From the NCBI GenBank assembly GCA_963805255.1, contig CAWDTK010000020.1:186001-250000 (forward strand): a stretch of 64,000 nucleotides of DNA, read 5' to 3'. Below are positions 43,169 through 51,901 of this stretch, in pieces (the stretch's first letter is position 1; each line of letters starts with the position of its first letter). Position numbers and translations under genes: made by a program. The notes under the pieces are model-generated. The model was not told where the DNA came from. It ran no database searches and saw only the letters and a program-made list of their open reading frames with translations. The DNA comes from Bog-532 sp963805255 (GTDB taxonomy: Bacteria > Actinomycetota > Actinomycetes > Streptosporangiales > Streptosporangiaceae).

Positions 43169-43240
43169 CTCGTTCCTTCCGTGCTTGCCCGGGACTGGCA
43201 TCGCCGCGGTCGCCGCCTGCTGACTGGTCAGCCGGGCATA

Positions 43241-43319
43241 TCGCGGCGGATCGGACCGATTCCAGCCTCTGGGCGGCCAGGATGACCAGGCAATCGCAAA
43301 GTTGGTGTGATTCCGCCGG
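43241..43319 (+). repeat. Dispersed 78 bp repeat, copy 1
   Basis: Ungapped match, roughly 85 percent by eye, to 59667-59744. Both copies carry a plus frame of the form R-x-G-S-D-R-F-x-x-L ending in AIA-x-x-V and a shared TGA, so they may be remnants of the same protein C-terminus. Confidence 0.6.
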
Positions 43320-43416
43320 CCGCCCGGCCTGTCCTGGCCAGCGGCACGCCCCGGCGGCCCCGGACATGGCCTGCCGCGAATCCCGGTCCGCGTGTCTGCT
43401 GCGCGGACGGCACTGG

Positions 43417-43668
43417 TGACCGGGGCTGCCGGCGGCCCGGCCAGGTCGGGCAATCACCCCGATGGTGTGATGACCGCTCATCCGATCGGCGTCCAGGATC
43501 ACAGCGAGGAAGCGGCACGGCACAGGGGGGTCACCATCACACGCGTCAGCCTCAGGGCAGCCACCGGCGGGAACGCCACGTCGTGTGCGGTGAGCAGGTG
43601 ACCGGGGCGGTCGGCGGCCCCGGCCATGCCGGGCAATCACCCCGATGGTGTGATTGACCGCTCATCCG
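43417..43668 (+). repeat. About 70 bp direct repeat, two copies
   Basis: 43417-43484 and 43598-43668 both run GTGACCGGGG, a short variable part, then CAATCACCCCGATGGTGTGA and CCGCTCATCCG. The core can form an imperfect hairpin (CAATCAC with GTGATTG). No gene spans them. Confidence 0.75.
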
Positions 43669-44082
43669 GAGCTTATCTTGAGCTTCAGCGTCAGCCGGGG
43701 CCGTGACCTGCGCCTTCGCGGACAGTGTCCCCGACGCGATATACAGGTGATCGCCAGGGCGGCCTCCGGACACCGTGCGGCCGAAGGTACCGGGCGAGCA
43801 TGTGTCCTGAGTCATTGCCGTCCTTGTCGGGTGCGAGAGCGGTCTCGTCGTGATCACGGTGACGCGCTCCCCGCCCCGGCGACGGGTCAGGTAATCGTTT
43901 GGTAATTGATCTTTTAGGCGGCGCCGCAGCGGACCCGGAGCACGGGTCTCGGTGCTTCGCTTGTTCAGGCGGCAAAAAAGAGGACACGCTACGCCAGACG
44001 GCGGAAGCCTCGGCCAGCCCGCCGCGGAACGCTCAGCACGGCGATTGGTTTCAAAGTTCTGCCTAGATGAATTATTACCTGA
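43669..44082. other. Intergenic region left of the iron operon
   Basis: About 410 bases with no identified gene. A minus-strand frame around 43650-43810 (VTQDTCSPGTFGRTVSGGRP) looks protein-like but is unrecognised. The stretch nearest 44082 becomes AT-rich and leads into the iron boxes. Confidence 0.3.
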
Positions 44083-44100
44083 TTAGGTAAGCCTTACCTA
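44083..44100 (+). promoter_or_regulatory. Iron box 1 (DmdR/IdeR-type)
   Basis: TTAGGTAAGCCTTACCTA contains the perfect interrupted palindrome TAGGTAAG-C-CTTACCTA and matches the actinobacterial TTAGGTTAG-type iron box. It predicts repression of the following ABC operon when iron is plentiful. Confidence 0.85.
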
Positions 44101-44112
44101 TTGACCGGCCTA

Positions 44113-44128
44113 GTTAGGCTCACCTAAC
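44113..44128 (+). promoter_or_regulatory. Iron box 2 (DmdR/IdeR-type)
   Basis: GTTAGGCTCACCTAAC has 6 bp arms GTTAGG/CCTAAC, 30 bases after box 1. Paired boxes are typical of strongly iron-repressed transport promoters. Confidence 0.82.
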
Positions 44129-44219
44129 CTGCTCTTGAGCCGCTCTTGCTTGCAGGCATGGATCCACCGGGGGCCGCCATCCTCCCAGAGAGGCACGACA
44201 ACTGTGGAGAGCAACGACG

Positions 44220-44633
44220 ATGACTGTGAGCCACTGGGCCAGAGCGCGGACCCGCGTGGGCGGGTCGCTGGCGATCACGTCGCTGGCGATGATAGTGCTT
44301 GTCGGCGCTTGCGGCTCGGGCGAGCAAACCGCGGCGTCCGCCACGCAGACGCACGCGCTGCAGGTGCAGCAGACGTGCCAGCAGGTGAGTGCCGTGCTCA
44401 GCGACGGCCCGGACCCCGACGCGGATCCGCTCGGCCACGCCCAGGCGCAGATCCTGCCGCTGGAGCAGATCCACGCCTCAGACCAGACGCTCAGCAAGGC
44501 GATCAGCGCGCTCGCCAGCGCCTACAGCCGCTACATCGTGGCCAACGGCACGGACGAGGCGGCCAAATCGGCGCTCACGAGGGTGATCAACCGGATCAAC
44601 TCGCTCTGCCCAGGGGCGGGGGCGACGGCATGA
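44220..44633 (+). CDS. Small lipoprotein of the iron operon
   Basis: 137 residues with a GGAGAG ribosome binding site. A signal peptide ends in LVGAC, so Cys31 would be lipidated. The mature part is helical with two Cys (QQTCQQV and NSLCPG) that could pair. Its stop overlaps the start of the binding protein in an ATGA. Family not recognised; location and iron boxes suggest an accessory of iron uptake. Confidence 0.75.
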   Translation: MTVSHWARARTRVGGSLAITSLAMIVLVGACGSGEQTAASATQTHALQVQQTCQQVSAVLSDGPDPDADPLGHAQAQILPLEQIHASDQTLSKAISALASAYSRYIVANGTDEAAKSALTRVINRINSLCPGAGATA

Positions 44634-45724
44634 GGCCAGGTTCACCCGGGCCAGGCCGCGAAGCGCCAAGACTCCGGCCGGCCGGGAAGTGGCGCGCTGT
44701 CACCGCCGTCGCCGGGATGACCCTCGCCGTCGGCGCCTTGGCGGCCTGCAGTGGCGCGGTCTCCGGCGCCGACGCCCCCCAGTCGATCACCCTCTACAGC
44801 GGCCAGCATGTGCAGACCACCGACGCGCTGGTGACGGGGTTCGAGAAGGCCACCGGCATCACCGTCAAGGTGCGCAGCGACGACGAGGACACCCTCGCCA
44901 ACGCGATCGTCGCCGAGGGATCGCACTCCCCGGCAAACGTGATCTTCACCGAGAACTCCCAGGTCCTGGAGTTCCTGCAGGACAACGGGCGGCTGGCCAG
45001 CGTGGACGCGTCGACGCTGGCGCATACCCCGGCTCGGTACAACTCACCCCAGGGAGACTGGCTCGGCGTGTCGGCCCGGGTGAGCGTGCTCATCTACAAC
45101 CCCCGGCTGATCAAGGCAAGCCAGCTGCCGACGTCGGTGATGCAGCTGGCCAACCCGAAGTACAAGGGCTTGCTGGCGGTAGCGCCGCAAGAGACCGACT
45201 TCCAGCCGATCGTGACGTCCGTGGAACGTGCCTACGGCCAGGCGGCAGCGCTTCGCTGGCTGGACGCGATCAAGGCGAACGCCGGCTCCCATAATTACCC
45301 CGATAACGAGACCGTCGCCGACGAAGTGAACCGGGGTGCGGTGGCGTTCGGCATCGTCAACCAGTACTACTGGTACCGGATGCGCGCCGAGATCGGCGTA
45401 TCGAACACCAAGGCCCGGATCGCCTACTTCGCGGCTGGTGATCCCGGCTACGTCGTGGACGTCTCGGGTGCGGCGATAGTGAAGTCGTCCGCGCGCCAGG
45501 CGGCGGCGCAGAAGTTCCTCGCCTACCTAGTCAGCCCGCAGGCCCAGGAGATCATCGCCAATCCGGCCAAGTCGATCAGCTTCGAGTACCCGATCGCCTC
45601 AGGCGTGACCACCCAGGCTGGCGAGACGCCGTTCAGCCAGCTCAAGCCCTACCCGATCACGGTCGCCGAACTCGGCACCGGGACCACCGCGATCGCCCTG
45701 TTGCGCAAGGCGGGCTTGCTATGA
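44630..45724 (+). CDS. Fe(III) ABC transporter substrate-binding lipoprotein
   Basis: 364 residues. The lipobox LAACSG is at about 41, followed by a type II periplasmic-binding fold of the FbpA/FutA group: ITLYSGQHVQTTDALVTGFE, VRSDDEDTLANAIVAEG, and the Tyr-rich NQYYWYRMRAEIG near 245 that would hold ferric iron. The ATG overlaps the preceding stop (ATGA). Confidence 0.9.
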   Translation: MRPGSPGPGREAPRLRPAGKWRAVTAVAGMTLAVGALAACSGAVSGADAPQSITLYSGQHVQTTDALVTGFEKATGITVKVRSDDEDTLANAIVAEGSHSPANVIFTENSQVLEFLQDNGRLASVDASTLAHTPARYNSPQGDWLGVSARVSVLIYNPRLIKASQLPTSVMQLANPKYKGLLAVAPQETDFQPIVTSVERAYGQAAALRWLDAIKANAGSHNYPDNETVADEVNRGAVAFGIVNQYYWYRMRAEIGVSNTKARIAYFAAGDPGYVVDVSGAAIVKSSARQAAAQKFLAYLVSPQAQEIIANPAKSISFEYPIASGVTTQAGETPFSQLKPYPITVAELGTGTTAIALLRKAGLL

Positions 45725-45865
45725 CCGGGCCAGCGCATGTGACCGGGCCGGCGCGGGCAAGGCCGTGATGGCGTCCTCGCAGACCCTCGCCAGGTCCGGG
45801 ACACCGGGCCGGCCTCGCCTCCGGCTGGGCGCGCCCGGCGCGCCCGGCGGCCCGTAACGCTGATC

Positions 45866-47380
45866 GTGGCCAGCTGCCTGGTTGCGGCGCTGCTGGCGCT
45901 GCCGCTGGTGTTCCTGCTGCTTGAAGCGCTGGGTGCCGGGACATCGTCGGTATCGCACCTCATCCTCCGAGGTCTGACCGCGGACCTGCTGTGGAACACC
46001 ATCAGGCTCACGGTCGTCGTGACCACGTTGTGCGCGACCATCGGCACCGGGGCAGCCTGGTGCGTCGAGCGGACGAACCTGCCGGGCAAGCGCGTCTGGG
46101 AGGTCCTGGTCGTGGTGCCGCTGGCGATCCCGGACTTCGTGGTGAGCTTCGGCTGGGCCTCGCTCTGGACCTGGGTGCACGGCTTCCGCGGCGCCGTCAT
46201 CGTCATGACCCTCGCGGTGTACCCGCTGGTTTACCTCCCGGTGGCGGCAAGCTTCCGCGCCGCCGACCCTGGCCAGGAGGAAGTTGCGCGCAGCCTCGGC
46301 GTCGGGCGGATACGCACGTTCATCCGGGTCACGCTGGCCCAGGCCCGCGGCGCGATTCTCGGCGGCTGCCTGCTGGCGGCGATGGTCTTGCTCGCCGAGT
46401 ACGGTGCGTTCGAGATCCTCGGCTACAAGACCTTCACCACCGAGATCTTCGGTGAGTTCTCGCTGTCGTTCAGCATTCCGGCCGCCTGTGCGCTTTCCCT
46501 TGTCCTTGTCGCGCTCAGCCTGCTGGTGCTGGCAGGAGAGAGCGCTGCGCGCGGCCGGGGCCGGGTCAGCCGCTCGGGTCCGCTCGCCGCCCGCAAGCTC
46601 CCGCCGCGCCGGCTCGGAAAGGCGAGGCTGCCGGTGCTGGCAGGCTTCACCCTGCTGACCATCCTGGCGCTTGGCGTGCCGGTCGGCTCGAGCATCTACT
46701 GGATGTTCGAGGGCGGCGCCCACGCGATCACGGGCGTGAGCTTGCCCGCCGCCGCCATGACCACCGGCGGCTACGGTATCGGCGCGGCCGCGCTGGACAC
46801 CGTGCTCGCGCTGCCGCTCGCGCTGCTGGCGGTCCGCGACACCGGCCGGATCCGGCATGTGCTTGAGCGCAGCACCTACCTAGTGCTGGCCATGCCGGGC
46901 GTAGTCGCGGCGTTCGCTCTCTCGTACTTCACCGAGCACTACGCCAATGGTTTCGGTTACCAGACAGCCCCGCTGCTCATCCTCTGCTACGCCATCATGT
47001 TCTTCCCCCTGGCGCTCGTCGGGGTCAAGGCGTCTCTCGCCCGGGCCCCTGCGAGCCTCGATGACATGGCCCGCTCGCTGGGCCAGCGGCGCCTGGCGGT
47101 GCTGCTGCGCGTGACGCTGCGGCTCGCGGCGCCTGGCCTCGGCGCGGCTTTCTGCCTGGTGTTCCTGTCTGTCGTCACCGAGCTGACCGCCACCCTGCTG
47201 CTGATCCCGACCGGGGCGCAGACCCTGGCCACCCAGTTCTGGGCCTACGAGAGCAACCTGTCCTATGGCCAGGCCGCCCCGTTTGCCCTGGTGATGCTTG
47301 CCGTCGCCGCGCTGCCGAGTTACGTCCTCGGCAAGTTCTTCAACCGCTCCGCACAAGCCGAAGGGATGATGATCACATGA
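45866..47380 (+). CDS. Fe(III) ABC transporter permease (two fused halves)
   Basis: 504 residues from a GTG. About 12 membrane helices form two BPD-type halves with EAA-like loops (EEVARSLGVGRIRTFIRVTL near 138 and DDMARSLGQRRLAVLLRVTL near 398), as in FbpB permeases. The normal cytoplasmic N-terminus seems missing: an ATG-led frame from 45768 would supply it but is out of frame near 45855, so a frameshift is likely. The 3' end overlaps the ATPase start. Confidence 0.88.
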   Translation: MASCLVAALLALPLVFLLLEALGAGTSSVSHLILRGLTADLLWNTIRLTVVVTTLCATIGTGAAWCVERTNLPGKRVWEVLVVVPLAIPDFVVSFGWASLWTWVHGFRGAVIVMTLAVYPLVYLPVAASFRAADPGQEEVARSLGVGRIRTFIRVTLAQARGAILGGCLLAAMVLLAEYGAFEILGYKTFTTEIFGEFSLSFSIPAACALSLVLVALSLLVLAGESAARGRGRVSRSGPLAARKLPPRRLGKARLPVLAGFTLLTILALGVPVGSSIYWMFEGGAHAITGVSLPAAAMTTGGYGIGAAALDTVLALPLALLAVRDTGRIRHVLERSTYLVLAMPGVVAAFALSYFTEHYANGFGYQTAPLLILCYAIMFFPLALVGVKASLARAPASLDDMARSLGQRRLAVLLRVTLRLAAPGLGAAFCLVFLSVVTELTATLLLIPTGAQTLATQFWAYESNLSYGQAAPFALVMLAVAALPSYVLGKFFNRSAQAEGMMIT

Positions 47381-48061
47381 CCCAGCTCGCTACCTCCGGC
47401 TTGAACAAGGCATTCGGGAGCCGTCTGATCCTTGCCGACGTCGACCTGGACGTGCCCGAAGGCTCACTGACTGGTCCTGCTGGACGAGCCGTTCGGCTCA
47501 CTCGACGCCAACCTGAGGGCAACCATCCGCGCTGACGTGCGGCGCCTGCTCCAGGAGGCGGGAGCCACCGCGGTGCTGGTCACCCACGATCAGGACGAGG
47601 CGCTGTCCACCGCCAACCGGGTCGCCGTGCTCCGCGGCGGCAAGATCGCGCAGTGCGACACCCCGGAGGACCTGTACACCATGCCCGCGGATCCGGAGCT
47701 GGCTCGTTTCTTCGGCGATGCGAACCTGGTCGATGGCATGCTGGACAATGACTCGGTCGACACCATCCTGGGCCCGCTGCCGGTCCAGGCTGGCGCGCGG
47801 GCGAACCTCGATCCTGGGCCGGTCACCGTCCTGGTCCGCCCGGAACAGATCGACATCGCCGCGAAAAACGGCTCCCGCGGCCTGGCGGGCCGGATCATCG
47901 GTTATGGCTACCACGGACACAACGCGGTCGTGACCGTCAAGCCCGGGCAGGAGCCGGGCCTGCCCGCCATCGTCGTCCGGACGCTGGGCGGCTGCAAGCT
48001 CCCCGCTGGATCGCCGGTCACTCTGCATGCCCGCGGCCCGGTGCTGGCGTGGCCACGCTAG
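47377..48061 (+). pseudogene. Fe(III) ABC transporter ATPase, internally deleted
   Basis: The start (overlapping the permease stop) encodes LATSGLNKAFGSRLILADVD and DLDVPEGSLT, then the frame breaks near 47470 and resumes at LVLLDEPFGSLDANLRATIR (Walker B), VLVTHDQDEA (H-loop) and a complete OB-fold C-terminal domain. Walker A, Q-loop and LSGGQ signature, about 110 residues, are gone. As read it cannot bind or hydrolyse ATP in the usual way. Confidence 0.88.
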
Positions 48062-48094
48062 CGGCAGCTAACAGCGAGCAGTGCGTGCCGGCAG

Positions 48095-48237
48095 GTTAAC
48101 CGCCTCGGCCTGGGCGCCGACGACTACGTGCCCAAGCCGTTCCACGTCGGCGAGCTGATGGCGCGGGGCCGGGCGCGGTTGCGCGCCGCCGCGCGGGCCG
48201 GGCACCTTCGCGTGCGGGCGGCTGAGCCCGGCTTATG
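48095..48237 (+). pseudogene. OmpR-type response-regulator scrap
   Basis: NRLGLGADDYVPKPFHVGEL then MARGRARLRAAARAG matches the end of a receiver domain with the conserved Lys of PKPF. No N-terminal receiver part or DNA-binding domain is attached. The remaining bases to 48286 show no other content. Confidence 0.55.
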
Positions 48238-48286
48238 TCAACCGATGAACAGGCGAGTCGGCCGGATGTCCGGCGGACAGCACGCC

Positions 48287-49021
48287 TTATGACCCTGGGG
48301 GGAACTTCGCCCTGGAGTGTGCGGCGTCCAGAATGCAGTCACCGCAGATGCTGTAGGTCTGATCGGGCGCGAGCTGGTAGATAAGGCAGCAGCTTGAGCG
48401 GCGGAATGCCGGGCCGGGTCTCTGGCGCTCTCGGCTGAGCCGCGGGGAGGTGAAGAAGGCAGCGGCCGCCGTCCACGCTTCGCGGCCGAGGTCCGGCCGG
48501 AGGGCGGCCAGCTGGTTCGCGGCGCCGTTGATGGCGGATGCGACGTTGCCCCAGAGCACCTGGGCCGAGACCGGGACAAGGTCTGAGGTCGCTGCGGTGA
48601 TCGGGGCGATCACGTCGTCGAGCAGAAGGTGGCACGCGATGCCGGCCGGCGGATCGCAGTTGTTGCGCTGGCCGGGTCCCGGATCGTCTGGCGCCGGGAT
48701 GGACAGTGGCGCCGGGCCGCCGAGTTTGTCCTGCCACCAGAGCCCGGCCAGCCGCATATCGAGGTGACGCTGGCTGGCGGTGGCGGCGAGGACCGGCGCG
48801 ATCAGGCGCGCGACCAGGCCAAGGTGGGTGACGGAAGCGGCGACCCGGAGTGCGATCTCCTCAGCGGGGCGTCCGGCGCGGGCCGCCAGAGCGCCGCGCA
48901 CGGATCCGATCCGGCCGAGAAGCGGTTCTGATGGCATGGCCAGTTCGCGCAGGGGCCGCCACGGCGGGCCCGGGTCGGTGCCCGGGAGGTGACTGTCGAC
49001 GGCGAAGAAGGACCCGGGCAC
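48287..49021 (-). CDS. FhuF-like ferric-siderophore reductase, start uncertain
   Basis: About 244 residues from the GTG at 49021; homology-like sequence continues upstream to an ATA at 49078 that would be the natural start (ATAACG where ATGACG is expected). The C-terminal [2Fe-2S] motif is CCLIYQLAPDQTYSICGDC, with four Cys as in FhuF. Such proteins reduce ferric siderophores in the cytosol. It fits the iron genes on both sides. Confidence 0.75.
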   Translation of the reverse strand: MPGSFFAVDSHLPGTDPGPPWRPLRELAMPSEPLLGRIGSVRGALAARAGRPAEEIALRVAASVTHLGLVARLIAPVLAATASQRHLDMRLAGLWWQDKLGGPAPLSIPAPDDPGPGQRNNCDPPAGIACHLLLDDVIAPITAATSDLVPVSAQVLWGNVASAINGAANQLAALRPDLGREAWTAAAAFFTSPRLSRERQRPGPAFRRSSCCLIYQLAPDQTYSICGDCILDAAHSRAKFPPGS

Positions 49022-49074
49022 CGCGAGGCCTTCGAGGATGGCCTGCGGTGCCTGCGTTTCGGGTGAGCCGTCCG

Positions 49075-49384
49075 TTATGGCGCTGCCCCGACGGTCTCGC
49101 GAGCGGGCGTGGCCTGCGGGGCGGGCCGGCCCGTGCTGGTCAGCCGCTCGAGCAGGGCGCCGAAAGCGAGCGCGATCGTGGTCCAGCTGAGCAGCTGGTT
49201 GATGATGGAGTACGAGCGGAACTTCCACAGCACGTCCGGGTCGAAGCCTGGGTAGACGATCTGGCCGGGGGCGATCGTCTTGCCGTCGATGACCAGCGGC
49301 GTGGACAGGATATTGGTTATCGGCTGCGGTGTCTCGGTCGAGGCGCGGGCGAAGCCGAACTGGTTCTGGTGGGCGATGTTCGCG
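49075..49384 (-). pseudogene. Membrane-protein C-terminal fragment
   Basis: The frame NIAHQNQFGFARASTETPQP, ITNILSTPLVIDGKTIAPGQ and a hydrophobic segment SIINQLLSWTTIALAFGALL ends in TAA at 49075-49077. No start codon or N-terminal helices precede it, so it looks truncated. Family not recognised. Its stop overlaps the mutated start of the FhuF-like gene. Confidence 0.5.
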
Positions 49385-49430
49385 GCTGATCTGTCTGGCG
49401 GCGCCGGGCTGCCAGACTGTGCTCTGAGCG

Positions 49431-49910
49431 TCAGTGGCTGGGCTGCTGTATGAGCTGGGCGAGATAGAGCGGCTCGCCAACCTGCCCGATCAGCCGGAGC
49501 TGGGTCTCGAGGTAGTCGATGTGCTGCTCTTCGTCGGCGAGGATCGCCTCGAAGATGTTCGCGCTGGTGATGTCGGCGATGCTGCGCATGTACTCGATGC
49601 CGCGGCGGAGCCGGGCGACCGCCTCCGTTTCCACCGCCATGTCCGACTTGAGCATCTGGGTAACGGTCTCGCCGATACGCAGCGGGAACACCTGCTCATA
49701 GTTCGGCTGGCCGTCCAGGAACAGGATCCGGTCGGTGAGCACCTGAGCGTGCCGCATCTCGTCGATCGACTCTGCGCGGGTGTGCCTGGCGAGCTTTACC
49801 CAGCCGAAGTTCTCCTGCATCCTGGCGTGCAGGAAATACTGGTTGATGGCCGTGAGCTCAGCGCTGAGCTGCTCGTTCAGGAATTCCAGCACCCGGTCGT
49901 CGCCATCCAT
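49431..49910 (-). CDS. bfr: Bacterioferritin
   Basis: 159 residues, full length. The ferroxidase ligands are in place: Glu18 in LSAELTAINQYFLHARM, Glu51 and His54 in SIDEMRHAQ with the haem-ligand Met52 between them, Glu94, and EEQHIDYLE near 127-130. A 24-mer of this protein oxidises and stores iron in the cytosol. Ribosome binding site AAGGTGAGGG. It is expressed in the same direction as the FhuF-like gene. Confidence 0.95.
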   Translation of the reverse strand: MDGDDRVLEFLNEQLSAELTAINQYFLHARMQENFGWVKLARHTRAESIDEMRHAQVLTDRILFLDGQPNYEQVFPLRIGETVTQMLKSDMAVETEAVARLRRGIEYMRSIADITSANIFEAILADEEQHIDYLETQLRLIGQVGEPLYLAQLIQQPSH

Positions 49911-50018
49911 GCCCTCACCTTAATCATTGCCGCTGGCCGTGGCATGCGGCAACGCTCCGGTCAGCCGGCATTTCCCGGCCGTGCACGTGCGGGTGACGGT
50001 GGCCGGCCGGGTCTGGTG

Positions 50019-51164
50019 TCACTGCTCGCGGGCTGGCCCGGAGCCCTGGACTGGCGCGACGGGGACGTTGGAGGTCCATCGGGCCTCGACGTTGCCCCAC
50101 CGCCAGTAGGCCAGCGCCACCGCCCAGACGAGGACGAACAGTGCGGCGATGCAGAACCCGGCGACGTTGATGTTGAAGTTGGCCATGACGGACCAAAGGC
50201 CGCCGCGCAGGTGCGCTTCGGTGGTCAGGATGCCGAGGATCTCGATGGTGCCGATGATGAACGCGGCGCCGATGGACAGGCCGGTGATGACGAGGTTGTA
50301 GTAGACCTTGCGGACCGGCCGGGCGAAGGCCCAGCCGTACGCGAAGTTCATGAAGGCGCCGTCGAGGGTGTCGAAGAGCATCATGCCGCCGGAGAACAGG
50401 AATGGCAGCGCGAGCACGGCGGAGTAGGGCAGGCCCTGGATCGCGGCGTAGGCGGTCGCGGCGAGCAGGACGACTTCGGTGGCGGTGTCGAAGCCGATGC
50501 CGAAGACCAGGCCGACGAAGTACAGCTGCCAGGTGTGGTTGATGGAGCGCATGAACCGGCCGAACAACCGGTACATCAGCCCGCGGGCCTGCAACTGGGC
50601 CTCCAGCTGCTGCTCGTCGTAGGTGCCGTTGCGCATCTCCCGGAACACCTTGAAGATGCCGGCCAGCACGATCAGGTTCAGCACCGCGATCAGGTACAGG
50701 AAGCTTGCGGACAGCAGGGTCCCGATCGCCCCGCCGGCCGTCTCGTAGGCCGAGTTCGGGTCCACCATCGCGCCGAAGACGGCCCGGGCCGCGAAGGTGA
50801 TGCCGACGCCGACGGCCACCACGATCGTGGAGTGGCCGAAGGAGAAGAAGAAACCGCTGCCCAGGGGGCGTTTGCCGTCGGCCATCAGCTTGCGGGTGGT
50901 GTTGTCGATGCAGGAGATGTGATCGGCGTCGAAGGCGTGCCGGAAGCCGAGGAACCAGGCTGTGATGGCCACCCCGAGCCCGACGCCGAGTCCTTTGCTG
51001 CCGCCCTCTCCCTGGTAGTTGAAGTGGTGGGGCGTCACGTACACGACGTAAATGCCCCAGCCCAGGACGTTGACCGTAAGGATGAACCCGAACATCGCGG
51101 CGAGGCGGCCCCACTCGCGAGCCGATACGTCCGGGCGAGCCGTGCGGAAGCCTGACAAGGTCAC
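50019..51164 (-). CDS. Nickel/cobalt permease (NiCoT family)
   Basis: 381 residues from a GTG. About eight membrane helices carry the NiCoT signatures RHAFDADHISCIDNTTRK (near 75), LGSGFFFSFGHSTIVV (near 100), FGIGFDTATEVVLLA and GGMMLFDTLDGAFM. The HAFDADHI motif of helix II binds the metal. A cobalamin riboswitch in the leader indicates cobalt supply for vitamin B12 as the main role. Confidence 0.93.
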   Translation of the reverse strand: MTLSGFRTARPDVSAREWGRLAAMFGFILTVNVLGWGIYVVYVTPHHFNYQGEGGSKGLGVGLGVAITAWFLGFRHAFDADHISCIDNTTRKLMADGKRPLGSGFFFSFGHSTIVVAVGVGITFAARAVFGAMVDPNSAYETAGGAIGTLLSASFLYLIAVLNLIVLAGIFKVFREMRNGTYDEQQLEAQLQARGLMYRLFGRFMRSINHTWQLYFVGLVFGIGFDTATEVVLLAATAYAAIQGLPYSAVLALPFLFSGGMMLFDTLDGAFMNFAYGWAFARPVRKVYYNLVITGLSIGAAFIIGTIEILGILTTEAHLRGGLWSVMANFNINVAGFCIAALFVLVWAVALAYWRWGNVEARWTSNVPVAPVQGSGPAREQ

Positions 51165-51189
51165 GAGCTGCCCTTCGTCCGAGGACTGG

Positions 51190-51330
51190 TGTCGTCGCAG
51201 GGCAGCTCAGGCGACCGGACTTATCCCCCTGCCGGGGGCTTCACCGTTGCGGGACAGTGCCGGAATCTCACCGGGCTTCGCTGTGCTGCCTGCCGCCCTG
51301 GCGCGCGGACAGGGCAATCCGGAAATTACA
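51190..51330 (-). ncRNA. Cobalamin riboswitch
   Basis: On the minus strand the leader of the permease contains GGTGAGATTCC, CACTGTCCCGCAACGGTGA (core 51241-51272) and the B12-box-like AAGTCCGGTCGCCTGAGCTG (51203-51222), in the right order and spacing. Vitamin B12 binding should switch off the permease. Exact outer helix ends are estimated. Confidence 0.9.
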
Positions 51331-51401
51331 GAGTTAGCGGCCCGGCGTCAAGCCTGATTGGATGATCAGCTATTGACCTGGTCTTCTGGCAGACTACGGG
51401 C

Positions 51402-51746
51402 ATGCACCTTTTGCCCGCCGACCGGGCCGACCACCGGGTCATTGACGAGGAACGGGTCTGCCGCGCCATCGCCTCTCTCGGCGACCCGCAATTCATCCGC
51501 ACCCAGGCCCAGCACCATGCTGTACTCGCCGATCCCACCCGGCTCACCTTGCTGACCTGCATCAGCGCCGCCGGGCCGATCAGCGTCTCGGATCTGGCCG
51601 CAGCGACCGGCCTGCACGACACCACCGTCTCCCAGGCCCTCCGTCACCTGCGCGCCGCCCAGATCGTCAGCACGCAGCGTGACGGCCGGATCATCCGCTA
51701 CCTGCTCGCCGACCACCCAGTCCGTACCCTTCTCGCGAGGCGCTAG
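51402..51746 (+). CDS. ArsR/SmtB-family regulator
   Basis: 114 residues. The winged helix-turn-helix VLADPTRLTLLTCISAAGPI, then VSDLAAATGLHDTTVSQALR and a TQRDGRIIRYLL wing are typical. It is divergent from the Ni/Co permease, so a nickel/cobalt sensor of the NmtR/KmtR kind is plausible; metal ligands (His/Cys/Asp) cannot be fixed by eye. Confidence 0.85.
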   Translation: MHLLPADRADHRVIDEERVCRAIASLGDPQFIRTQAQHHAVLADPTRLTLLTCISAAGPISVSDLAAATGLHDTTVSQALRHLRAAQIVSTQRDGRIIRYLLADHPVRTLLARR

Positions 51747-51901
51747 GTCCCCTGCGCAAGCCGGGCCCATCCTCGGATGTGACGCGGAACGTTGCCCAGA
51801 TGTGACTGAGCAGCGGGTTTGGCGTCTCGGATGGTTGCAACCTGGCGTTTTCAGCGGGTTGATCTGCCCCGAGCTTTCCGGACAGCGGATTTGTGGTTAA
51901 T

